Of a stretch of DNA of 64,000 nt, positions 38,193 to 45,775 are shown one piece after another. Within the stretch, counting starts at the first letter, position 1, and each line of letters starts with the position of its first letter. Under the pieces are notes generated by a model that was not told the origin of the DNA, did not search any database, and saw only the letters and a program-made list of their open reading frames with translations. Made by a program: the position numbers and the translations under genes. This stretch comes from Nitrosarchaeum sp. (GTDB taxonomy: Archaea > Thermoproteota > Nitrososphaeria > Nitrososphaerales > Nitrosopumilaceae). The stretch covers positions 121,164-185,163 of the forward strand of contig NZ_JAILWF010000004.1 in assembly GCF_025699065.1 (NCBI RefSeq), in the 5' to 3' direction.

Positions 38193-39142
38193 TTCTGTTT
38201 TTTTCTCTTTTTCAATCTTTTTGTAGATTTTTGACTTTTTCGAATTAATAATGAAATAATTGCTCCTGCTGGAATTCCAATTATTGTTCCAATGCTTACA
38301 TACGGAGCTATGAAGAAATCTCCAACCCATATTCCACCATCTGTTGTTAATTCCATAAATGTTCTAGGACGTAATATGACAGAAATAGCCTGAGATTCTA
38401 TTTTTTCTTCTCCTACATCATCAGTATATCTAACTATGATGTTAAATGGTATTTTGTATTCTGTATTTACTTCTTCAATTGGAGAAATAATTCTTGAATT
38501 AATAATTATTGGAGAATTTTTTTGGATATTTGAAAATGAATGTAATGTTTCTCCTCTAAATTGAATATCTTTTGGAGGAATTATCTCAACATTGACATTT
38601 GAAATTTCTATATCTTTAGAAACTATTTCGACAACAAATGGAAATTCAGCATTTGTAAAAATTGCTTCTGGTGTAATTGTATGAATTATTACACTTGGTT
38701 CATTCTTCACAATTATTGGTATTGCAATATCATAAGTACTTGGCTCTTGTGGTTCTTTGTTATTACTTACTAAAACCTGTGAATATTTTACGTTAAGAAA
38801 ATGTATTCCTGGATTAACATCTGATGAAATCTTAAAATCTATACTTCCTCCAAATGAACTACCTTGAGATAATTTCTTTATTGTTATAATATTATCTAAA
38901 ACTGGAATCATTGAATTATCTTGACTAGTAAAGATAAATGAAATATCTTGTTTGTCTTCCCAACCATTATTTTTTATTAATACTGAAATCGAGGCTATTC
39001 TTCCAACTATTGCTTCATCTGGATGTGTTATTTGAATATCTGTGCTTCCTTCCATACTCTGATTTATGGTCTCTCCATATGCGCTTGATACTAGACCAAA
39101 AAATCCTAAAAGAAGCAGAGACATAACCTTGATGAATTTCAT
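38189..39142 (-). CDS. Secreted membrane-anchored protein with Ig-like/CARDB-like domains
   Basis: This 317-residue protein has a signal peptide (about 1-24). Two beta-sandwich-like domains follow: 'AIVGRIASISVLIKNNGWE' (about 43-61) resembles CARDB/NEW3, and 'PFVVEIVSKDIEISNVNVEI' starts a second. A C-terminal transmembrane helix ('VSIGTIIGIPAGAIISLLI') precedes a very basic tail. It would be exposed on the cell surface. It stands between a hypothetical gene and cysC, with no clear partner. Confidence 0.7.
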   Translation of the reverse strand: MKFIKVMSLLLLGFFGLVSSAYGETINQSMEGSTDIQITHPDEAIVGRIASISVLIKNNGWEDKQDISFIFTSQDNSMIPVLDNIITIKKLSQGSSFGGSIDFKISSDVNPGIHFLNVKYSQVLVSNNKEPQEPSTYDIAIPIIVKNEPSVIIHTITPEAIFTNAEFPFVVEIVSKDIEISNVNVEIIPPKDIQFRGETLHSFSNIQKNSPIIINSRIISPIEEVNTEYKIPFNIIVRYTDDVGEEKIESQAISVILRPRTFMELTTDGGIWVGDFFIAPYVSIGTIIGIPAGAIISLLIRKSQKSTKRLKKRKKQN

Positions 39143-39306
39143 ATTTTCACCTGAAATTATTATTGTAACATCACTATTCTATGTTATTATGGGCTTTATA
39201 GTAAAAATACAAAAAGTTTGCAAATACATATGAAACTAAACATCTTGAATAATACAATTAATTTCTAACGTAAACTCTTTAAGACCTATTTGAGAAAATT
39301 CTAATT

Positions 39307-39822
39307 ATGAAGCCGTTTGTATTATGGATGACTGGTTTACCATGTTCTGGAAAGACTACAATTGTAAAAGAACTCCAAAAAGACATCCCAAATCTAGCTA
39401 TGCTTGATGGAGATGAACTAAGAGAGTGGTTTTCACCTAAAGATTTTTCCAAAGCAGGTAGAGATGAGCATAACAAAAAAGTTGCACATTTAGCAAAATT
39501 GTTGTTAAAACATGGGGTTCCGTCTGCAGTATCTTTGGTTTCTCCATACAAAGAAAATAGAGATAATGCGCGAGAGATCATTAATTCAGGTGATCAATTT
39601 GCTGAGTGTTACATTAAATGTTCAGTTGAAAAATGTGAACAAAGAGATGTCAAAGGAATGTATGCTAAAGCCAGAAAAGGTGAGATTAAAGGATTTACAG
39701 GAATTGATGATCCCTATGATGCTCCACAAAATCCGGATTTACTAATAGATACAGAACATGAACAATTGACTGATAGTACTAACAAAATAAAGGATTTTCT
39801 TAAAAAAAGAAATCTAATTTAG
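39307..39822 (+). CDS. cysC: Adenylylsulfate (APS) kinase
   Basis: This 171-residue P-loop kinase phosphorylates APS to PAPS. It has Walker A GLPCSGKTT (about residues 11-19), 'MLDGDELREWFS' (substrate Asp), 'FSKAGRDEHNKKVAHLAKLL' and 'VSPYKENRDNAR'. The closing 'GFTGIDDPYDAPQNPDL' is also diagnostic. The 3' end overlaps the convergent cysQ by 9 bp. The pair fits PAPS synthesis and PAP recycling, separate from sat/cysH at 58 kb. Confidence 0.92.
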   Translation: MKPFVLWMTGLPCSGKTTIVKELQKDIPNLAMLDGDELREWFSPKDFSKAGRDEHNKKVAHLAKLLLKHGVPSAVSLVSPYKENRDNAREIINSGDQFAECYIKCSVEKCEQRDVKGMYAKARKGEIKGFTGIDDPYDAPQNPDLLIDTEHEQLTDSTNKIKDFLKKRNLI

Positions 39823-40629
39823 TTTTTTAAATTCTTCAACTATTTGATCATGAATTATACCATTAGTTACTAAAATTCCATTTTTATGATTTACAATTTT
39901 GTTATTGTATGTGATATCATTTCCTGCCATGTCAGTCATTTTTCCACCTGCTTCAGAAATTAAACAATAAGATGCAGCTGAATCCCATTCTTTCATTTTA
40001 TCTGTCATAGTTATGTATGCTTCAGCTTCTCCAGAACTAATCTTTCCTACTTTTAATGAGCTTCCAATACTAGTGAAGTCTTTAATTCCTAATTTTTTAA
40101 TAAACATTTTTTCTTTTTCTGAAAGATGATGTCTTGAACCAACTGCCTTGCATTTTGAGAGATCTGATATTTTTGTAACTGATATCTCCTTCCATTTGCC
40201 TTCTGAAAATTTAAAAGCACCACATCCTTTTTGTGCTGCAAAAATTGTTTTTTCTGTTGGCCATCCTATAACACCAATAATTGGTTTTTTATTTTTAATT
40301 AATGCAATCATGACTGTAAATTCTCCAGTTTTATCTATGAAATCAGAAGTACCATCAAGAGGATCAACTATCCAAATAATTTCTTCTGATAATCGTTTTT
40401 GATCATCTTTATCTTCTTCTGATAAAATTTTATGATTAGTTTTTGATAAAATAGTCTTAATGATCTCATTACTTTTTAAATCAGCTTCAGTAATAGGCGA
40501 GTCATCACTTTTTGTGAATGTTTCGTACTTGTTTTTGTATATCTCTAAAATTGAATTTCCAGCCTCATTTACAGCTTCAATAGCTACATCTAGTTCTGGC
40601 ATTTTATCTAAAATTGGAATATTTTTCAA
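39814..40629 (-). CDS. cysQ: 3'(2'),5'-bisphosphate nucleotidase
   Basis: This 271-residue lithium-sensitive phosphatase of the inositol monophosphatase family removes the 3' phosphate of PAP left after PAPS use. Metal motifs are present: 'DSPITEADLKSNE' (about 42-54), 'SEED', 'WIVDPLDGTSDFI' (about 89-101) and 'EWDSAASYCLISEAGG' (about 214). A TTG at 40629 and an ATG at residue 9 are both possible starts. The overlap with cysC strengthens the sulfur-metabolism assignment over inositol phosphatase. Confidence 0.85.
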   Translation of the reverse strand: MKNIPILDKMPELDVAIEAVNEAGNSILEIYKNKYETFTKSDDSPITEADLKSNEIIKTILSKTNHKILSEEDKDDQKRLSEEIIWIVDPLDGTSDFIDKTGEFTVMIALIKNKKPIIGVIGWPTEKTIFAAQKGCGAFKFSEGKWKEISVTKISDLSKCKAVGSRHHLSEKEKMFIKKLGIKDFTSIGSSLKVGKISSGEAEAYITMTDKMKEWDSAASYCLISEAGGKMTDMAGNDITYNNKIVNHKNGILVTNGIIHDQIVEEFKKLN

Positions 40630-40639
40630 TGAAAATTAC

Positions 40640-40855
40640 CTAGGTTGTTAATTCCGGTTTTAATGTCCAAACAACTCCTAGGACAATAAATGGAATAGAC
40701 ATTATTCCGATAATTCCAAGTATGATGTTAAATTGAGATTCTGATACTTGTGGATTATTTACAATCCAAGGTAATGGGAGTGTAATTACTACCCAAATTA
40801 TTCCTAATAAAATAATTAATTTTACTTTTTTCTTTCTATCCGTCATCATTTTCAT
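40640..40855 (-). CDS. Small two-helix membrane protein
   Basis: This 71-residue protein has a basic N-terminus and two transmembrane segments (about residues 12-30 and 42-62). It lies 10 bp upstream of cysQ on the same strand. No family is recognised; a role with cysQ is possible only by position. Confidence 0.6.
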   Translation of the reverse strand: MKMMTDRKKKVKLIILLGIIWVVITLPLPWIVNNPQVSESQFNIILGIIGIMSIPFIVLGVVWTLKPELTT

Positions 40856-40888
40856 TACTCATTAAACAGTATTAAAGCCATGTGAATT

Positions 40889-41644
40889 TTATTTAATCGA
40901 TTCTCCACCGTCAACTGCAAGAATTGCGCCTGTAGTCCATGTAGCATCATCAGATGCAAAATATAAAATTGCTTTAGCTACTTCTTCTGGTTTACCTATT
41001 CTACCTATAGGGTGTTCGTTATCCATAAACTCTCTGTCTTTTTGAGTTTTTAAAAATGGTTTTGTCATATCAGTATCTACAACACCAGGACAAATACAAT
41101 TAACTCGAATTTTGTCTTTTGCATATTCCAATGCCCAACATTTTGTAAGAATAATTATTCCAGCTTTTGATGCAGAATATGCATCAGCATTAAATCCTTG
41201 ATAGGCTTTTAATCCTGCATCTGATGAAATATTAATTACTGATCCTGCTGTTTTCCGTAGATGAGGAATAGCTTCTTTTGTAAATCTAAATTGTCCTGTG
41301 AGATTCACATCTAATACTTCATTCCACTCTGATTCATCAATTTCATGTAACTGTTTTATTTTTGGGAATATTCCTGCATTATTTATCAAAATATCTAACT
41401 TACCGAATTTTTTAATCGTTTGTTCTACTACTTTTTTGACATCATTTTCATTTCTAATGTCTGCTGTTATTCCTATTGTATTTGCAAGTTGACTAGTAGC
41501 TTTTTCTAATCGTTTTGAATCTTTTGCTGTTATTACTACATTTGCACCATTTTCTACAAAAATTTTTGCAGTAGCAAAACCAATACCTCTACTCCCGCCA
41601 GTTATGATAGCAACTTTTCCAGTTAATTTCAATATTTTATTCAA
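40889..41644 (-). CDS. SDR-family oxidoreductase (FabG-like)
   Basis: This 251-residue protein has the classical SDR motifs: TGGSRGIG (about residues 15-22), NNAG (about 90), 'INISSDAG' for the catalytic Ser, 'YSASK' (YxxxK) and 'CPGVVDTDM'. The C-terminal 'GRIGKPEEVAKAILYFASDDA' with 'GAILAVDGG' matches FabG or 3-hydroxyacyl dehydrogenase subfamilies. Substrate is unclear. The start is a TTG at 41644. It precedes the small membrane protein gene by 33 bp on the same strand. Confidence 0.85.
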   Translation of the reverse strand: MNKILKLTGKVAIITGGSRGIGFATAKIFVENGANVVITAKDSKRLEKATSQLANTIGITADIRNENDVKKVVEQTIKKFGKLDILINNAGIFPKIKQLHEIDESEWNEVLDVNLTGQFRFTKEAIPHLRKTAGSVINISSDAGLKAYQGFNADAYSASKAGIIILTKCWALEYAKDKIRVNCICPGVVDTDMTKPFLKTQKDREFMDNEHPIGRIGKPEEVAKAILYFASDDATWTTGAILAVDGGESIK

Positions 41645-41896
41645 TGAATTTCGTAATTTATAGCAGTATAAACATAGAAAAAATTATTCATAAATTTTAA
41701 AACTTGTTAATCATTAGTAAAACCAAATTTTATTTTACGAGTTAATTTGTCTTGTATTTTTTAAAATCAATATTAAAATTATTTTTTGTATCTGAATTTC
41801 TAAAACATGTTCTATGACTAGATAAAAATCTTATAAAGAGATATAAATTATTATAATTTTTTGTATTAAATCTTAAATAGTTAAAGTAACTATAAG
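41645..41896. other. AT-rich intergenic spacer without gene
   Basis: I see no convincing ORF in this very AT-rich stretch. Near its right end, TTAAATAG at about 41873-41880 lies about 25 bp before the GC-richer structured segment and may be its TATA box. Confidence 0.5.
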
Positions 41897-42040
41897 AATT
41901 AATGCCGAAGGATATAATTCCTATCGACTAAAACTGCGTTGCCCCGCAGAACAGAAAAGGCATTCAGGCGTTTTAACGACCTGTCCACGAGGGGAAATCT
42001 CTCAGAGTTCTGCAGTAAAGGGGTAAACGCCTTTACTTTT
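41897..42040 (+). ncRNA. Candidate structured non-coding RNA, family not recognised
   Basis: This segment is far more GC-rich than its surroundings and folds well. AATGCC (41901-41906) pairs with GGCATT (41959-41964), enclosing hairpins AGGA/TCCT and CTGCG/CGCAG. CAGG-CG/CG-CCTG forms another hairpin at 41965-41983. An 8-bp stem AGTAAAGG/CCTTTACT (42014-42037) followed by T residues looks like a 3' terminator. Alternative long-range pairings GCAGAAC/GTTCTGC and AGGCGTTT/AAACGCCT would form pseudoknots. I do not recognise RNase P, SRP, 5S or tRNA features. Strand is inferred from the TATA-like box and terminal hairpin. Confidence 0.5.
42014..42037. terminator. 8-bp hairpin with T tract, possible bidirectional terminator
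   Basis: AGTAAAGG ... CCTTTACT with an 8-nt loop, followed by TTT on the plus strand. It overlaps the stop of the convergent minus-strand gene at 42033, so it could end both transcripts. Confidence 0.5.
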
Positions 42041-42461
42041 CAATAATATACACTGATACCGAACCTAATTCATTTCCATTTGGGTTAATTTCAATTTGTA
42101 TTTTTTGAGATGTAGGAATTGTAATTTCTTTTTGGCCATCATAATCCCACGTATAATATTCAGATATTCCTGTTTGATGTAATGTTCCATTTAATTTGAA
42201 ATTTTCCGAAAAGTCATAATTTTCTCCTTTTAATAAAATATTTAGAGATTGAGGACTATCACCATTTGGAATAAATTTTAAAATATAATTTCCTTCATTG
42301 ATTGTGAATGTATTAGAATAAATTCCATTCTTGTATAAATTAGGATCTGCTAAGGTTATATGAAAAACCGTATTATTACTAATCTTCTCAGAGGAATTAA
42401 AAGACAATCCTATAACAACTATGATCAATATTATTGGAATTATAATTATTATTTTATTCAT
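42033..42461 (-). CDS. Secreted or membrane-anchored hypothetical protein
   Basis: This 142-residue protein has one N-terminal hydrophobic segment (about residues 4-22) that is a signal or anchor, then a beta-rich domain ('FTINEGNYILKFIPNGDSPQS', 'ITIPTSQKIQIEINPNG'). It resembles small extracytoplasmic beta-sandwich proteins, but I cannot assign a family. Its 3' end touches the candidate RNA's terminal hairpin. It lies 35 bp downstream of a TFIIB gene on the same strand. Confidence 0.65.
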   Translation of the reverse strand: MNKIIIIIPIILIIVVIGLSFNSSEKISNNTVFHITLADPNLYKNGIYSNTFTINEGNYILKFIPNGDSPQSLNILLKGENYDFSENFKLNGTLHQTGISEYYTWDYDGQKEITIPTSQKIQIEINPNGNELGSVSVYIIEK

Positions 42462-42496
42462 TTAATTTCAATAATCAAATCCATTATAAAAATAAA

Positions 42497-43408
42497 TTAT
42501 AACTCCAATGCTTCTTTCAAACCTTTGTATCTATTTCTGATAGTTACCTCTGTTACACCCGCAGAAACTGCAATATCTTTTTGAGTTTTATTTTCACCAT
42601 TTATGACACAGGATAAATACAATGCAGCAGCAGCTAGTCCCATGGGATCTTTTCCTGCAGAAAGTTCAATTTTTGCCGCTTGATCTAAAATTTCTACTGC
42701 TTTTCTTTTTGTTTTTTCAGACAAACCTGCAATACTAGATATTCTTGATACACATTTAACAGGATTAACAACTGGCATCTTTAAATCTAATTCTCTTAAT
42801 AATAATCTATAACATCTTGCAATATCTTTTCTTTTGATATTAATTCCGTTTGAAACATCTGTTAGTGTTCTTGGGGTTTCTGTATTTCTACATGCTGCAT
42901 AAAGAGATGCTGCAATTAGACCAGGAATTGAACGTCCTCTAACAAGACCCTTATCTAGAGCTTTTCTGTAAATGTATGCAGTTTTTTCAATAACAGCATC
43001 AGATAATGCAAGTTTTGTTTTTAGTCTATCTAATTCGCTAAAGGCTTGTCTGAAATTTCTATCAGCTGGTTCATGAACCTGACTTCTATTGTCCCATGTC
43101 CTAAGTCTTTCAATTGTACTCTTCATAGAGGCAGAAAGTGGTTTTCCTGTAGCATCTTTGTTTAAAGGATTGATGATAGTTGCAAGACCCATATCATGCA
43201 TTGCCAAAGAAGTAGGCGTACCTGTTCTAGTTCTATTGTCTCCTTCATCTTTTGAAAATGCTCTCCATTCAGGTCCTTCTTGCTCAATTCTATCTGTAGT
43301 AACAAAGCCACATTTGGAGCAAAACATCTCACCGGTATTAGAATCTGTTAAAAAAACTCCCTTGTTACAACGTTGACATCTGACTCCAGAACCAACACTT
43401 TTAGTCAT
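42497..43408 (-). CDS. tfb: Transcription factor IIB, canonical paralogue
   Basis: This 303-residue protein has an intact N-terminal zinc ribbon ('CQRC ... CSKC', residues 13-35), the B-reader and linker 'GPEWRAFSKDEGDNRTRTGTPTS', and two cyclin repeats (about 110-200 and 210-300) ending with the 'VSAGVTEVTIRNR' helix-turn-helix. It recruits RNA polymerase to TBP-bound promoters. Compared with the paralogue at 32-33 kb it has standard Cys spacing and a complete B-reader, so it looks like the general factor. Confidence 0.95.
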   Translation of the reverse strand: MTKSVGSGVRCQRCNKGVFLTDSNTGEMFCSKCGFVTTDRIEQEGPEWRAFSKDEGDNRTRTGTPTSLAMHDMGLATIINPLNKDATGKPLSASMKSTIERLRTWDNRSQVHEPADRNFRQAFSELDRLKTKLALSDAVIEKTAYIYRKALDKGLVRGRSIPGLIAASLYAACRNTETPRTLTDVSNGINIKRKDIARCYRLLLRELDLKMPVVNPVKCVSRISSIAGLSEKTKRKAVEILDQAAKIELSAGKDPMGLAAAALYLSCVINGENKTQKDIAVSAGVTEVTIRNRYKGLKEALEL

Positions 43409-43526
43409 AAATTCAGAAATTCATCTTCATTCTATGCTTAAAAAGATTTGAAAAATTGGGTATTTTTTGTTAATTTATCCCAAAAAAAATATTTAAATAC
43501 AATTTTTTTATCCACACAAGCATATA

Positions 43527-43631
43527 ATGGTAAAATGTCCTCTATGCGGAGAATCGCTAAACAGCAATTCTGTGATTCAAAATCACATACAAAAAATCCA
43601 TCCACAGAGAGTATCTGTCCTAAATCTTTAG
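43527..43631 (+). CDS. 34-residue C2H2 zinc finger protein
   Basis: This very short ORF (ATG 43527, TAG ending 43631) encodes MVKCPLCGESLNSNSV... followed by a His-x4-His pair, giving Cys-x2-Cys-x12-His-x4-His, the classical C2H2 finger. An AT-rich TATA-like tract (about 43490-43499) sits close to 30 bp upstream. Single-finger archaeal proteins of this size exist and may bind DNA or RNA. The reading frame is short, so it could be fortuitous, but all four ligands and spacing are right. Confidence 0.65.
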   Translation: MVKCPLCGESLNSNSVIQNHIQKIHPQRVSVLNL

Positions 43632-43719
43632 GTATAGCATACTCTTGTTAGTTATATTTTATTTACTGTTAAGCAATATTTACACCTGAAATTAAGTACA
43701 AACTATATAATCAAACCTA

Positions 43720-44358
43720 TTGTCAAACTTACAAAATAAATGGAATAGGCAACAAAAACCTGGAATTACAGATAAAATTAGTGATGCCATTAATCCTAAA
43801 GGAGCTTTAAAACCAAAAATTCAAAATGGAATTAAAAAATTGCAAGCACAAATTGCTAAACTTGATTCAATGCTTGTAAAATTAAATGAAAGAGATAGTA
43901 AGCTTTTCAAAAGAATTGTTGAAGCAACTCAATCACACGATGTGAATACTAGTAGGGTTTTATCAAAAGAACTAGTTGAGGTAAGAAAAACCACTAAAAT
44001 TCTAAGCAATGCAAGAATAGCATTAGAACAAATCGAATTAAGATTAACAACTTATCATGATCTTGGTGACACAGTAGTTACTATCATGCCTACAATAGGT
44101 TTGATGAAAAATCTAAAATCTTCTCTTGTAAAGTTTATGCCAAGTGCAGATAAAGAAATCACTCAGATGGCTCAAATGCTGGGTGGATTTATGACAGATA
44201 GTTTTTCAAGCGATGCTACATTTGGAATGGATGAAACAACTAATTCTGAATCTGAAAAGATTTTGCAAGAAGCTGCAGCAGTAGCTGAAAGTTCTGTTGG
44301 AACTAGATTGCCTTCAACACCTACAAATACCATGGCTTCAAAAAGTAACTTCTATTAA
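43720..44358 (+). CDS. cdvB: ESCRT-III-like cell-division protein (CdvB paralogue)
   Basis: This 212-residue protein has the ESCRT-III/Snf7 layout. The basic alpha1-alpha2 hairpin ('KPKIQNGIKKLQAQIAKLDSM' region, about residues 30-110) is followed by helix 3-4 ('RLTTYHDLGDTVVTIMPTIGLMKNLKSSL') and an acidic C-terminal part. It lacks an obvious winged helix for CdvA binding, so it is a paralogue rather than the main CdvB. Start is TTG at 43720. It converges with the coiled-coil protein gene, overlapping by 4 bp. Confidence 0.82.
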   Translation: MSNLQNKWNRQQKPGITDKISDAINPKGALKPKIQNGIKKLQAQIAKLDSMLVKLNERDSKLFKRIVEATQSHDVNTSRVLSKELVEVRKTTKILSNARIALEQIELRLTTYHDLGDTVVTIMPTIGLMKNLKSSLVKFMPSADKEITQMAQMLGGFMTDSFSSDATFGMDETTNSESEKILQEAAAVAESSVGTRLPSTPTNTMASKSNFY

Positions 44359-44828
44359 CTTTCTATAGATTCTCTAGATTCTTTAATTTTCTTAACTCTA
44401 TTACCTTCATTATCGATTATCCTATCAATCCCTGCCAATCTATCTCTTAAATTATTGATAATTGAGCCTACTTCATCTGCTTCGTTTTCAACTTGTTGTC
44501 TTTTATGAGCTAATTCTTTAATTCCTTTATTTTCCTCTTCGATGTATTGACTTACTTTCTGTAATTTTTCCTTCAAATTTTTAATATCAACTGATTCTTC
44601 TTCAATATCTTTCTCTAAGACAGTTCGTTTATCCTTCAAATTTTTAATCATTAGACCTACATAATCAATAGCTTCTTCCAATTTGACCCGTTTATCCATC
44701 AGTTCTACAATACCAATCTCTCCTACTGTTTCATTAGATGAACTTTCATTAGATTTCATATTTGCATGTTCTACAATTCTCTCTTCAATAGCTTCCCCAC
44801 CCTCATCTTTTTTGAATTTATCAAACAT
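44355..44828 (-). CDS. Coiled-coil protein convergent with CdvB paralogue
   Basis: This protein of 157 residues has an acidic, Ser-rich N-terminal region (about 1-40) and then almost continuous heptad-like helix ('RVKLEEAIDYVGLMIKNLKDKR' onward to the end), so a long coiled coil is expected. No domain is recognised. I use the ATG at 44828 because a TTTTTATT element lies about 30 bp upstream; the frame also opens at a TTG at 44846. It shares 4 bp with the CdvB paralogue's 3' end. Filament or scaffold function is a guess. Confidence 0.65.
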   Translation of the reverse strand: MFDKFKKDEGGEAIEERIVEHANMKSNESSSNETVGEIGIVELMDKRVKLEEAIDYVGLMIKNLKDKRTVLEKDIEEESVDIKNLKEKLQKVSQYIEEENKGIKELAHKRQQVENEADEVGSIINNLRDRLAGIDRIIDNEGNRVKKIKESRESIES

Positions 44829-44846
44829 TTTACCATCTATTTTCAA

Positions 44847-45485
44847 AATGGGAATAAAAAGTTACTATGAATCTCAAAGCTGACCTAGTGACTGATTTTT
44901 TGTTCATTTAAAAAATCTACGTCAATTCTCATAAAATCAAATTTCTGTATTTCCTTATGTAATTTTTTAATAGAATAAGATCCATGGTTTGAGAACTATG
45001 ATACAAAGTATTTGATGAATCGTCTTATCTAGACATATCAATGAAATGTAAATATTGTTTTATTGGGTTACTCTAATCCTATCGATGATTTAGCATGTTT
45101 TTATTTAAAATGATATTCATTTTTTAATTACAGATGATTTTTAATGATAATTTATCCCAAAAAAGTCAATAATTCTCATTTTTATGATTAATCTTTGCCA
45201 AAAACCTGTTTCAGTATCGTTCTTTATATATCAAAATTAACCAAAAATCACCAAAAACCATTAGAATAATTGAAAACTTTGGTAAGAAGAATTTTTTCTG
45301 GAATTTTTAAAAAAATTAAATTTTTACATTAAATTATTAGGCATGAGAAAAATTGAAATTTTCTCTGATTTTAGTGATTTTGCCAAAAATTACTTGTTTT
45401 ATGGGATGAAATACCTGTTCCGCTTTGTGTTCCGCTTTAAAGTTTCAAAATGTTCCTCATTAACCAAGTAACTCTATACTAATCC
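44847..45485. other. AT-rich intergenic region, 639 bp
   Basis: No conserved gene is evident here. One ORF of 42 codons (45343-45471, plus strand) starts with ATG and is rich in Phe, Lys and Tyr, but its composition matches no family and it is probably spurious. A short direct repeat GTTCCGCTTT occurs twice (about 45417 and 45429). Base composition rises in GC near the end, just before the winged-helix gene. The length suggests regulatory sequence or a decayed gene. Confidence 0.5.
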
Positions 45486-45773
45486 ATGTCAAAACAACAA
45501 TACAGGTCCGAAATGGGCATAATGGGTGATATCCTTGATGTTACTGCCGATGGTGGTCGTTCTGGAGTCATTGTATCTGCAATATCTCGCAAAGCCAACC
45601 TATCTCACTACGCAGTACTAGACAAATGTGAGAAACTGGTAGAAGCAGGCTTAGTCGAGTCAGTCAAAAACGACAGGAATAGAGTCTTCCTAATTACCGA
45701 GAAGGGACTTCAATTTTTCCAGGAATTCAAGAGATTCCAGGGACTTGTCGAAAGTATGAATTTGAGGTACTAG
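45486..45773 (+). CDS. Winged-helix DNA-binding protein (HTH_45-like)
   Basis: This 95-residue protein is a single winged helix. The recognition region 'AISRKANLSHYAVLDKCEKLVEAGLVES' is followed by the wing 'NRVFLITEKGLQFFQEF', matching the small archaeal HTH_45 regulators. Its codons are much richer in C and G than its neighbours (many gtc, gag, aag, cgc, ttc), which is unlike the rest of the window. It is followed after 2 bp by a membrane regulator gene. The three genes to 47.8 kb form an operon. Confidence 0.82.
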   Translation: MSKQQYRSEMGIMGDILDVTADGGRSGVIVSAISRKANLSHYAVLDKCEKLVEAGLVESVKNDRNRVFLITEKGLQFFQEFKRFQGLVESMNLRY

Positions 45774-45775
45774 CC

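Noticed and set aside
43448..43651. 67-codon ORF overlapping the C2H2 mini-gene in another frame
   Set aside because: The C2H2 frame has all four zinc ligands; the longer frame has no motif.
45343..45471. 42-codon ORF in the 639-bp spacer
   Set aside because: Phe/Lys/Tyr-rich product in very AT-rich DNA, no motif and no clear promoter; could be a decayed fragment but unsupported.
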